Of a DNA stretch of 64,000 nt, positions 11,368-21,307 are shown piece after piece (positions within the stretch are counted from its first letter, which is position 1; each line of letters opens with the position of its first letter). Below the pieces are notes generated by a model. The model was not told the origin of the DNA, did not search any database, and saw nothing but the letters and a program-made list of their open reading frames with translations. Source of the DNA: Diphasiastrum complanatum (lineage: Eukaryota; Streptophyta; Lycopodiopsida; Lycopodiales; Lycopodiaceae); contig CM055113.1 of the NCBI GenBank assembly GCA_029204225.1, positions 14,845,471 through 14,909,470 of the forward strand, written 5' to 3'. The position numbers and the translations under genes were made by a program.

Positions 11368-11798
11368 TTGTTTTCTTTCCTACTGTTCTTCTTTATGTTT
11401 TTTCTTTATTGTCTGTCTGCCATTTCGACAAATTTTTTGCTGTGCTTTCTTACTCAAACCATCAAGATACTATCAGATCAGGTATACCAACAATCTTCTC
11501 TAAGAAAATCACAAAAGCCATTAGTTTTAGAAGATTTGTCTCACACCATCTTAGATAGAATTCGTCTGACTCCTTTTTTACAGTGCACGATTCACTTTTT
11601 GCCTCCACAAATTTTGTTTCTGAGACTAACTTTTTAGAAATAGAAAAAGTTAGTTTTTGCATCAGATATCCGCTATCAGAATTCGCAAACAATTCGTTGA
11701 AGCTTAAAATAATTCTCACGATTTCCCTGTGATCTCCGCAAATTCTGATCAGACAAATTTTTTCAAACTTATCAGAGCAATCTAAAATCACTACTATT
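11368..11798 (+). other. Spacer between Ty3 pol and downstream ORF
   Basis: This is a T-rich non-coding stretch after the pol stop. From about 11555 it contains the words GAATTCGTCTGAC, CAGAATTCGCAAAC and CCGCAAATTCTGATC. These resemble the GAATTC-rich leader in front of gag at 16230-16720, so part of a leader may be duplicated here. Confidence 0.45.
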
Positions 11799-13039
11799 AT
11801 GGCCTCCTGTGATTCCTCGCTCTCTCTGCATCGCCGTAAACCCCCTATGTTTTATTCAGGGGACATTTTTAAAATTTGTATCAAGAATTACGCCAAGCAC
11901 CTCATCCTGGCCAAGGATATCCTCACAACCCTTGGATTTGATCTAACGCACTTCCGTGACCAGCAGAACGAGAGCCTGATCCGAGCGGCCTGATCCACCT
12001 ATTCGGATGAATTCTAGACTTTTAAACTTACATCTAAGAGTGCATCTATACAATCATCAACGTCTCTCCTGAGCATCTCCAGAGCATTGGCTTCCCTAAT
12101 CTCGGAGAGACAATCCATAACCCCAACCCCCTCACTTGCTCTCACACTCCCACCACCACCTCCACCATTTACTACCACCTCCACACCGTCACTCACTCTC
12201 AACATGGGCTTCGATTCCACACTTCCACAAAAGCCCTCACCTGTACAAATCTCCACCCTACTTGACTCTACAGTCAACGTAGATGATTTTGCATTACAAT
12301 TACTAATCGGACTTCCATCAACCACTGTCACCATTTCAGAACCAACTCCAACTGAAGGTATCCAACATGCTAAATACCATCGATACCCTCAAAGCCAAAA
12401 GGGATGAGGCTGTAGCAAATGCACAAGCCGCACGTTCCGCTATGAAGGGAAAAATTGGTATTGGTGGACTTCAACGACTTCGCACCACCAGCTATTCCTG
12501 AGGGAACTCCCATTCTAGTGGTGGCTTATCAAACGTTGGCCCAGAAGTTGAAAGTCATGACGAAGCAGCACACAAAATTACAACAATCATACCTTGCTTC
12601 CGTCGAGGCCCTGAACTAGCACATTGCCACATTGGAAGAACGGTAAAAGACAGTTGTCCAATAAACGTCGTCTGTTCATGCAGAGCACGTCCAGTTCCAT
12701 GATTCCGGGCACCCCTTTAATGGACCAGATGGTGGAGATGGAGCAGGATTCCAACAATCTTCTCCTGCTACTCAAGGCTCCTCCTTTCAAGGCCAACCCT
12801 TGGGGCAAGGAGCTCAAGCACCAACCAATCCATTAGACTCTAGTGGTACCAGCTCCCAACATTATCTTTTTCCTTCCACTGCTTCTAACTCTCTCGACAC
12901 CACTAACCCCCCATTTATTCCACGACAATTTTCTCCTGAGTCACAAAGAATTGCTAAAGCTAATCCCTCGCCTCCCCTCTCTCCTGACCCTGATCCCCAA
13001 ATTCAACATGAGATTGCCTCTGAAGCACCAACCATCTGA
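11799..13039 (+). pseudogene. Extra ORF downstream of Ty3 integrase (unknown)
   Basis: Starting at ATG 11799, one frame runs to 12407. It is interrupted only by TGA at 11991 and TAG shortly after, both readable as CGA and CAG before C-to-T change. It encodes MASCDSSLSLHRRKPPM and then a Pro/Thr/Ser-rich region (LPPPPPPFTTTSTPSL). After a frameshift near 12360 come heptad-like segments (NTIDTLKAKRDEAVANAQAA; LAQKLKVMTKQHTKLQQSY) and a Gln/Ser/Pro-rich tail to 13039. There is no signal peptide, membrane segment or zinc knuckle, so it is not an obvious env or gag. It lies between pol and the 3' LTR, where some plant Ty3 elements carry accessory ORFs. Function unknown. Confidence 0.5.
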
Positions 13040-13448
13040 CACAGAATCACTTCCATAGGACCAAGCAAGGAGTTGCGCGTCTCTCAAGAGTTTGCCAAGA
13101 AATATCCAATGACAAAAGAGCGAGGTGGCTACATACTGCCAGATTTGGACCAGAGTCAAACACATAAAGAAGCAATCAAACTCCTGGATCTACAACCTCT
13201 CTCGTGCCATCAGCTCTTCCTACAAAGTAAGACCTTGATGACACGATATATCGAAGCTCCCTCGAGACTACATGCGCACAAATTCTTATTACTATCCAGT
13301 AGCGAGGCGAGGACCGTTTCTTGCCACCAAGGTCAAGAATAGGGTGATTTGGCCCAAGGCCAAAGACATGGTCACAAACTGCTGTGTATTCTACCAGAAG
13401 CAGATTTTGATTGGTGTGGGACCACCAATCCAATAAAGAGGGGGATAA
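13040..13448 (+). other. Ty3 3' region with PPT
   Basis: Frame-shifted coding-like sequence continues, for example RGPFLATKVKNRVIWPKAKD near 13310-13360. It is followed by a purine-rich tract AAGAGGGGGATAA directly before the LTR start at 13449. The tract is shared with the LTR at 21308 (GGGGTGGATAA), which supports its role as PPT. Confidence 0.5.
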
Positions 13449-14199
13449 TGTTAGCATCTGTGCTAACACAAAAAAAAAAAAAACTCCTTGGCATGTGTTT
13501 TGTAAGACCATGTGCGAGTATTTGTTAATAAACTTCTGCCATGGCATGTGTTTGTAAGCCCATGAGTAGAAGCTTAAAAAATAATAAAATAGCTTAAACT
13601 TAGATTTAGAACTTAGACTTAGGAAACTTAAGATTAGAAATATTTTATCTTAAGGTTTCCTAAGTTAAGAAACTTTGAAGTTCTAAATCCTAAGTTAGAA
13701 GTTCTAGAAAGGCTAGAAATAGATTAGTCCCATAAGTTAGTGGATACTTATGGAAGACCCTCCTTGCCATAAAAGGAGAGGTATTTGCCTTGTAAATAAC
13801 ACTCTGAGATTATGCTAAATTGCTCCCTCTTTGAGATTATCATTCTATTTCTTTGTGTTCCCATTGGAAGGTGCACAGCTTGAGGGAAGGTGCTAGGGCC
13901 TCCTCTTTCCTCCTTTCATTGGTTTTACTTGTGGCATGCTTTTATTTGCTTACTGCTTAGTATTGCTGCAAGTCATATTTTCTAAACCCTTTGGGTGTTA
14001 ATCTAGGATTTAGGTTAAGCACCTTGCTAGAGGTCTCCCACTGACAAGCTAGGAAATACACGTTGCAATCTGAGTAACGCTTCTGTCTTGTAACTGTTCT
14101 AATAAGAGGAAGAACCGTAAGAACCGTAACTATAGAAGAACAAGAAGAAGTAAAAGAAACAACAAAATCGTGTTCACAGATTCAGTGAATCTGTGAACA
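13449..14199 (+). repeat. Ty3 3' LTR (751 bp) bounded by hairpins
   Basis: It starts with a perfect hairpin TGTTAGCA-TCTG-TGCTAACA (13449-13468) and ends with TGTTCACAGATTC-AGT-GAATCTGTGAACA (14171-14199). A larger imperfect palindrome lies at 13596-13697. Bases from about 13705 to 14030 match 15433-15770, and the last about 170 bases match the end of the LTR at 21308-22393. A PPT precedes it. Ends are TG...CA. Confidence 0.75.
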
Positions 14200-14599
14200 T
14201 GGATAAATGGTGGATGTAATATTCAAAACATAATACTACAATGACGAATCTGGTTATCGAAAGATATTGACTAAATTGACGTCTAGAAACACCAAGGATG
14301 AAACGATTTGGTCAAGGTTTGAAAGTATAGAAGGGTACGTTATCTTCCAGGCTCTTAGGACAACAATAAGTAAATTAATCTGACAACAACGAGCAAAATG
14401 ATCCTTCACAACAGAATCCATTCGACTTTTGATTCCTCTTAACAAGCACAAAAAATTAGTTCTTATCACAAAAAGCAAACAAAGTAGAACATCAATTAAG
14501 TTTTTTATCTGAACACATAGCTCCTTCAAAATTAAAAGAGGTTTTGTTTAGTGTTATGCTTTAGGCTTCATCTAATTTCCCTGCACACATTAGTTAGAA
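14200..14599. other. No gene seen between two LTRs
   Basis: This is AT-rich sequence between the end of the Ty3 LTR and the TATA-containing body of the minus-strand LTR. It may include the R/U5 end of that LTR. A 91-codon minus-strand frame (14254-14529) shows no recognisable motif. Confidence 0.35.
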
Positions 14600-15097
14600 T
14601 TGTCGCTCCTAGATGTCGCCTGTAAATCCACTTTAAAAAATCTGGAATTCAGTACAAGTGAAGAGTGAATGTTGCAAACAAATGTCTATCAAAATCGGTT
14701 ACAAACTAACTCAAAGTGTGTTCGCTCAATTGATAAGTGTAACTATAACAGATAATAGAGGAAAGGAATGCACAAGCTATAGAAACTGGCTCTCTTCTCT
14801 CTATTGATAGCTGAATCTCTGCATGTGTACAATGGCTCTGAGTGTTGCCCTTATAGAGACGAACACCGACCTAAACCGTCGATGACCAACCATTAAGGTG
14901 TCGGTTGGGATCAGGTAATGTGTTGCTCTAGAATGTCACCCAAAAACATCTCGAGTTCCTAATTACAATGAATCTACAAGATGCAAGTAGGCCTTTATAT
15001 TGATTTAGGCACTATAACATATTTTCATGTACAAAAATTGAAAACTTTACAATATAAAACATTTAATCTGGATATTGTGGAATCATAGGCCTTCACA
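14600..15097 (-). repeat. Minus-strand 3' LTR (distal end uncertain)
   Basis: In minus orientation it starts TGTGAAGGCCTATG at 15097, directly after a purine tract GAGGAAGGAGATA (15110-15098). It carries a TATA-like TCTCTATAAGGGC near 14850-14865. These are the expected PPT, LTR start and promoter. I could not fix the LTR's far end. Confidence 0.55.
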
Positions 15098-15110
15098 TAT
15101 CTCCTTCCTC
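15098..15110 (-). promoter_or_regulatory. Polypurine tract of minus-strand LTR element
   Basis: GAGGAAGGAGATA on the minus strand lies directly before TGTGAAG. It is about 30 bases after the stop of the coding tail at 15140, the normal arrangement at the 3' end of an LTR element. Confidence 0.55.
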
Positions 15111-15139
15111 AACTGAGCAACAGCTCGCAAATAGTCTGA

Positions 15140-15432
15140 TCACATTCTACGTTGTCTTTTTTTGGTGGCTGGCTTTCTATGAAAGATTGCCTTTGCTCGG
15201 GCTTCATTCTCTGCATTGACTTGTTCAAGTGTCATTCCTTTGGTAGCAAGGAAGTAATTGTTCCTCTGCATATAATCTTCTTGAAATGATAAGTTTGGAT
15301 AACCACCCATTCCTTGATTGCCCAATGGTCCAAGTGGGTTATCAATCAGTGTATTGTTTACAAGATGAGCATACCAACTATCCTCGGTCAGGACTTCAGA
15401 CATCTCAGAAGAAGGAACAGTTAGTGATAGTG
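15140..15432 (-). pseudogene. C-terminal tail of a TE-encoded protein
   Basis: The minus strand is open from about 15432 to the stop at 15140. From the first ATG it encodes 87 residues, including TEDSWYAHLVNNTLIDNPLG, then EDYMQRNNYFLATKGMTLE, and a basic end KPATKKRQRRM. The stop is followed within about 40 bases by a PPT and an LTR start, so I infer it is the last part of a retroelement polyprotein and not a host exon. Upstream coding sequence is cut off at about 15432, where the truncated Ty3 LTR begins. Some CTTTCAG acceptor-like sequence sits at the break, so a host exon is a weaker alternative. Family not recognised. Confidence 0.45.
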
Positions 15433-15972
15433 CTGAAAGGCTAGAAACAGATTAGTCCCATAAGCTAGTAGACACTTATGGAAGACCCTCCTTGCCCTAA
15501 AAGGAGAGGTATTTGCATTGTAAAATGACACTTTTGAGATTAAGCTATCTTGCTCTCTATTTTGGAGAATTATCATTCTATTTCATTTGTGTTCCCCTTG
15601 GAAAGGTGCATAGCTTGAGGGAAGGTGCTCGGGCCTCCTCTTGCCTCCTTTTCATCGGGTTTATTGTGGCATGTTCATTATTGCTTATTTGTTTAGTTTT
15701 AGCTGCAATCTCATTTTATTACCCTTCGGTGTTAATCTAGGATTAGTCTAGTCACCTTGCTAGTTGGGTAAGCCTTAGCAAGGATTTTCATTGTTGTTAC
15801 TAATTAGTTTATTTCCGTTTTGGGCACTAGTTGGGTAAGCCTTAGTGCTCTCATTCCTTCATATTTCTGTTGAAGCTTTTGTAGAAACTTAAAAAGTGGA
15901 CGAATCTCTACATCCCTATACTACACCCGTAAGTAAATCTAGCCACCGCACTCACTAGAAATACTTCCAACA
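15433..15972 (+). repeat. Truncated Ty3 5' LTR
   Basis: It matches the middle of the LTR at 13449-14199 from GAAAGGCTAGAAA onward but lacks that LTR's first about 255 bases. The lost part includes the large palindrome. Its right end TTCCAACA is followed at once by a primer site, which marks it as a 5' LTR. A duplicated phrase TTGGGTAAGCCTTAG occurs at about 15764 and 15831. Confidence 0.7.
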
Positions 15973-15988
15973 TTGGCGTCGTTGCCAC
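15973..15988 (+). promoter_or_regulatory. Ty3 primer binding site
   Basis: TTGGCGTCGTTGCCAC follows the LTR end directly. It closely resembles the TGGCGCCGTTGCC primer site known in plant Ty3 (Athila/Tat-like) elements, with one C-to-T difference. Confidence 0.65.
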
Positions 15989-16812
15989 TTTTTAAGTATT
16001 TTTCTACCTTGCTTCTTCTCCTTTCTTTCTTTTATTTCTTGCTTCCGTATTGTATGTTTGCTTGTGTGCTTATCTCTATCTACCAACAAACAGCACGCGT
16101 CGTCTCTCCAGTTTCTACACGAGCTGCGAAGCAACTTCTCAAACCGGGGGGAAGCAACAAAAGAGTCAACTTGGGCATTTTCTTCAAAAGAAGTGACCCA
16201 AGTGACCTTTTTCACAACCAAATAGGTATATCAGAATTCGCCAGTCTGTCTGCAACCCTAACATACCCTAATCTTTCATTTTATCACCTCCACGAATTCT
16301 GACCACAATCAGATTTTGAGAAAATAGCCTGTTATACTGTCAAAATCTCTTATTTCTCATCAAAATATTTGTCTTAGAATTCGTCGACTTCACTGAGGCT
16401 AGATCTCATTAAGATCAGTCTTTTAGCAGCTCCGTGAATTCTACCTCATAGATTTTACTTGTTTACTGATAGAACATCACATCTTTCTCTATATTCCCTA
16501 TCTGCCAGTCAAACCTCTCTGTTAGAATTCACCATCAAGCCTAAGAATTCGCCCTCACAGAGCATGAATTCCATGTACTATCCGCGAATTCTGAATCGCC
16601 AAATTTTTTCAGAAAATCTAAAAAAATCACTATTCTGACACTCAGAATACTTGTTCAGAATTTGCGAGTATTACAGTTAGATCTATCTGTCTCTCCACGA
16701 TTTCTCAGCCTGTCCGCGAATTCAGAGAGATCAGTTTTTGTCCTACACTATCCATTCTACAAGCAAACTGCCCTCAAGTATAGTTCTACCCTGCTACTCT
16801 GTATTCTGCATC
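15989..16812 (+). other. Ty3 leader rich in GAATTC words
   Basis: This is the non-coding leader between PBS and gag. Nine exact GAATTC hexamers lie within about 16230-16720, mostly in the context CCGCGAATTCTGA or AGAATTCGCC. About 0.1 would be expected by chance. The repeats are dispersed and degenerate, not a simple tandem array. Confidence 0.55.
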
Positions 16813-17810
16813 ATGTCTCGTGACTGTGCTGAATCTTCTAACCTGACTCCTCCACGAATGGAACAAAGAATTTCACGTATCGATGCACCAAAGTACGATG
16901 GCGAATCTGATCCAGTCCAATTTCTCCAAGACTTTGATAATACATGCCGTTTTTATGGAGATACCTCTGAAACTGAAAAGCTTCGCCTATTTCCCATGGT
17001 ACTCTATGGCATTGCCAAGGAGTGGTACTTGAATCTCAAAACTCCTGATCTTGCTTCTTGGACCACCCTCAAGGACGCTCTCATCAAGCGTTTCAAACCA
17101 TCTAAACTGACTCAGAGCCCGTTCATTCAAATTACTCATATCAAGATGCGTCGTGAAGAGTCTGTTCGAAACTACGAAACTACATTGAGCATTTTAAATG
17201 TCTCAAAGTAGAAGGTGTTGACGAAAATATCACTGAACGCATGGCCATAAAACTATTTTTAGTTGGATTGCCTAAAAACATCCGTCGTGAACTCAAACTA
17301 GTTGACCTTTATGATCAACTTCAAGATGTGATGACCGATGCTATCCGTGAAGAAGACGAAGGTTCCGATGATGACTTTGACCATCGTGAAAAGAAATCTA
17401 AGAATCCGGATCGTCCTAAGTCTGATAATATTGCTCACTCTTCTGAAATTCTACATCAAATGGAAACATGGCAAAAAGCTCAACAATCACATATGGATAA
17501 ACTCACTGCCGATTTCCAAACCGCCATGAAACGAATTGTTGAGAAATCCTTTCCAGCAAGAGAAAATGTCTGGTGTCCAATCTGCTCACAGCATCACACT
17601 GCTAATGAATGCCCTCAACTGCGAAATCATTTCCCAGTAGCCACCAGACCCACCGTTTATCGAGCTTACCGCCCTACCCGCCACAACAACCTGTGCCACG
17701 ACCAGGAGTTTACCAACCATGACCACCTGCACCAAATCAATATCCATCCCCACGTCAACAGTTTGTTGTTAACCAACCTGCCCCACAAAAAATATTGTCC
17801 ATTATCTTGA
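16813..17810 (+). pseudogene. Ty3 gag with one frameshift
   Basis: From ATG 16813 the frame has a retrotransposon-gag core (DAPKYDGESDPVQFLQDFD, IAKEWYLNLKTPDLASW). It goes out of frame near 17180, and the other frame continues with EHFKCLKVEGVDENITERM and LFLVGLPKNIRRELK. An acidic linker and a zinc knuckle CPICSQHHTANEC (CX2CX3HX4C, about 17577-17613) follow. Downstream the Pro/Gln-rich region shifts again near 17700-17800 into the protease frame. The two shifts and the absence of linked RT mean the element cannot replicate on its own. Confidence 0.8.
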
Positions 17811-17841
17811 TCCGAATACTATCGATCTGGCCACCTACTAT

Positions 17842-18690
17842 GTGGAAGACAATACTCAACCGCAGTACTCTACTGAAACGGTTGTTTATTATAACTATGA
17901 TTCTAATGCTCAACCACAAGATCCCAATGCGCAAGCTTATAACCCAACGCCAAGCCCCTACACTTGCACCAGCAAAACTCAACCGCAGGTTGTTCCTCCA
18001 AGTGATGATTCAACCCCGATAGTTTATCCCCACGCATCTGAAGAAATTCGGTTGCATCATGAGTATCACCAACAAATCCGTAATGCCGACCAACACTCTT
18101 CCTCTTCCCATAAAGTACCTCACAAGCCCTTTGAAAGCAAAACCCTTGAAGGTACCAAAGTTTGGGGAGATTTACTACAAGCCAATGTCACTCTTCCCTT
18201 CCATGTCCTCTCGAAGCATGCTGGCCAGTGGAAACAACAGATCCAATCCAATACCACCACCACTATTGATGAGTTGCCTGAAATGCCCTTACATCTAACC
18301 AATCCACTCAGCGAACGAGGCAACATCAAAATCCCAGCTACCCATCATCAATATCATGAAGTTTTAGCAGTATTCGATGGAGGTTCCGGGATTAATATCA
18401 TTTCCACATCCCTCATGATGGAATGGAATTTGAAAGACAAGCTAGCCAAACCTACTTGTCAGCTTCGAATGGCTGATCAAAGTGTGGTCCGACCTACCGA
18501 TTTCCTTCTGCACGTGCTGATCAAACTAGGAGGACTCAAATTTTTTGTTGACCTTGTAGTACTTGATATTTCCAATAATGCCTATTCTTATGAATTACTA
18601 CTTGGTCGTCCATGGCTCACCAATGCACGAGTCGTTCATGACTGGATCAAAGGCCTTGGCTCTCAGTCTTCGTTCGTCTCGTCTTCTTAG
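17842..18690 (+). pseudogene. Ty3 protease region
   Basis: A 282-codon open frame has a Gln/Pro/Tyr-rich N-terminal half. It is followed by an aspartic-protease-like domain with LAVFDGGSGINIIS as the active-site motif (D-G-G in place of the commoner D-S-G or D-T-G), then SYELLLGRPWL, the typical flap/C-terminal motif. D-G-G occurs in some plant Ty3 proteases, so this need not be a mutation. Sequence after 18690 becomes unrecognisable before RT, so the 3' half of the element is lost. Confidence 0.7.
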
Positions 18691-18950
18691 AGACCTCCTC
18701 GGTCTAAGGGTAGAGTTGCTCGTGGGTAGCTCTGGCCGAGTATCTTGGGGATTCGTCAGAATCAGCCAACATCATCCCATCGCTAATGTGTTGTAGGATC
18801 CACTACAACCCATATTGGATGATATTGCTCCGCTATTGGCACCTTCGATTGTCACTTGGAAAAGCATAGATCCTCGTTCGCTTACATAAAACCAATTGCT
18901 TATTGTTGGCAGTCTTTATTAAAAAATTATTTTCGCAGATTGTCGCAATT
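18691..18950 (+). other. End of Ty3 5' half; coding breaks up
   Basis: Short protein-like remnants such as LLAPSIVTWKSIDPRSLT follow the protease frame, but no RT motif is present. The right boundary of the Ty3 fragment lies in this stretch. Confidence 0.35.
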
Positions 18951-20293
18951 TAACCAAAATGTCCTATTACCGCAAATAGTTGACATCTTCAAAATTGGAG
19001 AGCTCCCAACAGCTTGACAACTCTGCATGCCTAAGTGCTTCCCGTGTGTCTTTTTCTCTTTTTTTACATTTGCATCTACCATAGGCGATTTCACTTCTAG
19101 TTTATTGGCAGATTCTAACTCTCTGGGAGGTCTTGCTAGATATTCATCGATTGTCTTGGCACTCTTGTATCCTCCATTTTGCTTCTGGGTGTTTCTGCAG
19201 TTCTTCTCTCAGTTGAAGTTCCAGTCTTGTCGATGCTCTTGCCTTGACAAGAAGAGGAAGAATCTTCGATTTGGTAGGTTGCACAAACCTTGGGTTATCA
19301 GTCTTCAAGGGGTTGGATTTATCAACAAAATTGGTGGTAGGAATAGATTTAAATGGATAGTTTGGTGACGGTAGGGAGACATGATGAAGGTTGGTGGGAG
19401 GGTGAAGGAATTGATAATGCTACCGTCGCAGCCTTGGACCCTTGCAATGTTCAGATTTGACCACCACTTGTTGAGTGAGGAGCTCGCTATATTTTGCAGG
19501 TTCACGGTTGTCTTCATCTTTTTGCTTTTCTGCAGCTCTTTCTTCCTTTGATCTATTATGTTTGGATTTCTTCGGGCTTCATAGGAGGGAATTCGACTAT
19601 CATTGCCCCAGAGACTTTCTTTTGATCAAAATCGATCTGACTCATCTGTTGCTTTAGTTTATTCCTTTCCTCCTCATCTTCTTTGTTTTTTTTTCTTTTT
19701 GTTGCTTCGCCTGCTTTCTTAGGTCTTCTTTTCTAGCTGACCGACCAATGTAGGTGGTAGTTGGTCTCCGCAAGACATTTGCAATGATCTTTTAGATGCC
19801 TCGGTAAGATTATCAAGGTCTGAAAATATTGGGTATTTCTCAGATGAATAGTGGAATGGTGAAAAACAGAGAGATGGAGGGTAGGATTGTGGTGGTGACA
19901 TCGGTAGATGGTGTGGGCGATAGGCATGAGAGTAGATGCAGATGTTGTGGCAAGAGGGCTGGCTAAAGAGGGAGACTGATTTTCCAATGCTTGTGCTTCC
20001 CTTTTCTGAAGGACCTTTGTCGTGACTGGGATACTTCTTTTGATTGAGTTGCTTGGATTGCCCATCTGCCTTCTTAACTTTGTCATTGTCGTCTTTGGTT
20101 GTGTGGCCTTGGTTGTTGATCTTGATGTTGTTGTTGTTGATAGCGTAACTACTTCAGTTGGATCCAAGCAGATCCACTCTCTCTCTCCCCCCCCCCCCCC
20201 AAAAATCCATTGGTGGGGATGTTGTTGATGGTAACTGTTCATGCTCAAGATTGGATCTGCGTGTGGAACACATAGTTGAAACATGTTGAACAT
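18951..20293 (-). pseudogene. Decayed charged/coiled-coil coding sequence, unknown
   Basis: Several minus-strand segments are clearly protein-like but fall in different frames. Going 5' to 3', a Thr/Ser-rich part is followed by SSEKYPIFSDLDNLTEASKR, then DEEERNKLKQQMSQIDFDQ with GAMIVEFPPMKPEEIQT, then RSKEERAAEKQKDEDNREPA, then KTDNPRFVQPTKSKILPLL and GGYKSAKTIDEYLARPPREL. The content is rich in Lys/Glu with heptad-like runs. It could be a retroelement gag/accessory protein or a host pseudogene. I do not recognise it. A 14-C run at 20187-20200 lies near its 5' end. Confidence 0.35.
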
Positions 20294-21307
20294 GCAACTG
20301 GACTAAAGATTGAACAAATTTTAACTAAATTTATTTCGATCTTGTTGTAGTTGACTCAAAAATGAATATGACGATGATATGTAGGAATCAACTCAAAAGT
20401 GACAAAGATTTCTCAAATTTTCAATATGCTCAAAGATCGTAAACTTTGTGCAAGGTGATCTGAAGATGGACAGATGAATGAAAATGTGTTTTTGAGATGC
20501 TCTATTGAAGACTCTCGTGCAGTAGTTATTTCTCATGCAAAAATCAATCACACGAAACATGTGAGGACGGTATAGAGAGTGACAACTGTATGACACTTGT
20601 CGAACAAAACTTGCATTCATCAACATTGATAATTCACCTTGACAATTGCAATATTCCATTTGTTTTGTAGAGTAATGAGACTTACTCTGATATGTAGCAT
20701 GAAATCTATCATCATTGATAACATATATTGTAAGATAAAGCTTGAAATGCATAGGAAGAAAAGGTACTATTCCCATTAGTATCCTTCGAATCATGAGATT
20801 CATAAATGGACCTTTGTTTAGATTTCCTGTATCTTAGATTGGTTTCTTGATATGCATGTAGTGGAAGTCTCATCAGAAAGTGGAAAGACATATAGATTTA
20901 AAATTGCAGTGTAGTGAAAATGTCAATTCCCTGGGGAGAGTGCTCTTGTTTGGGAATAGTAGTAGATGACGAAATATCGGTATTCTTCGTAGAAAAAATA
21001 AGAGAAAATTTGGGGCCCCTTAATTTCGGAAGTAAGCTCCGCTTCCAAGTTTTTAAAGCCCTGGGCCAGAAGATGAGCGAGCGAAAGCAGACAGTGCGAC
21101 GATGAGACGAACAGGATTCACAAGAAGTGCTCAAGAGGGCTGGTATGTAGCGGCCAATTGAGGGACTTCCAATTCTGGCGAATAAATTTTGCGGATAATA
21201 AGCACCTGGTTTTATGGAAGCGAACAAAAATCCACGCTTTTCCAAGTGCCAAGCGGAAGACATCACCGGTGTTGCAGTGGGTCCTACAACAGATTAGGGG
21301 TGGATAA
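20294..21307. other. No recognisable gene; PPT at right end
   Basis: Both strands carry 60-135-codon open frames (for example 20898-21266, minus) without known motifs. The last bases, ATTAGGGGTGGATAA, resemble the PPT at 13436-13448 and precede an LTR start. This stretch is probably the 3' internal part of a Ty3-type element. Confidence 0.35.
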
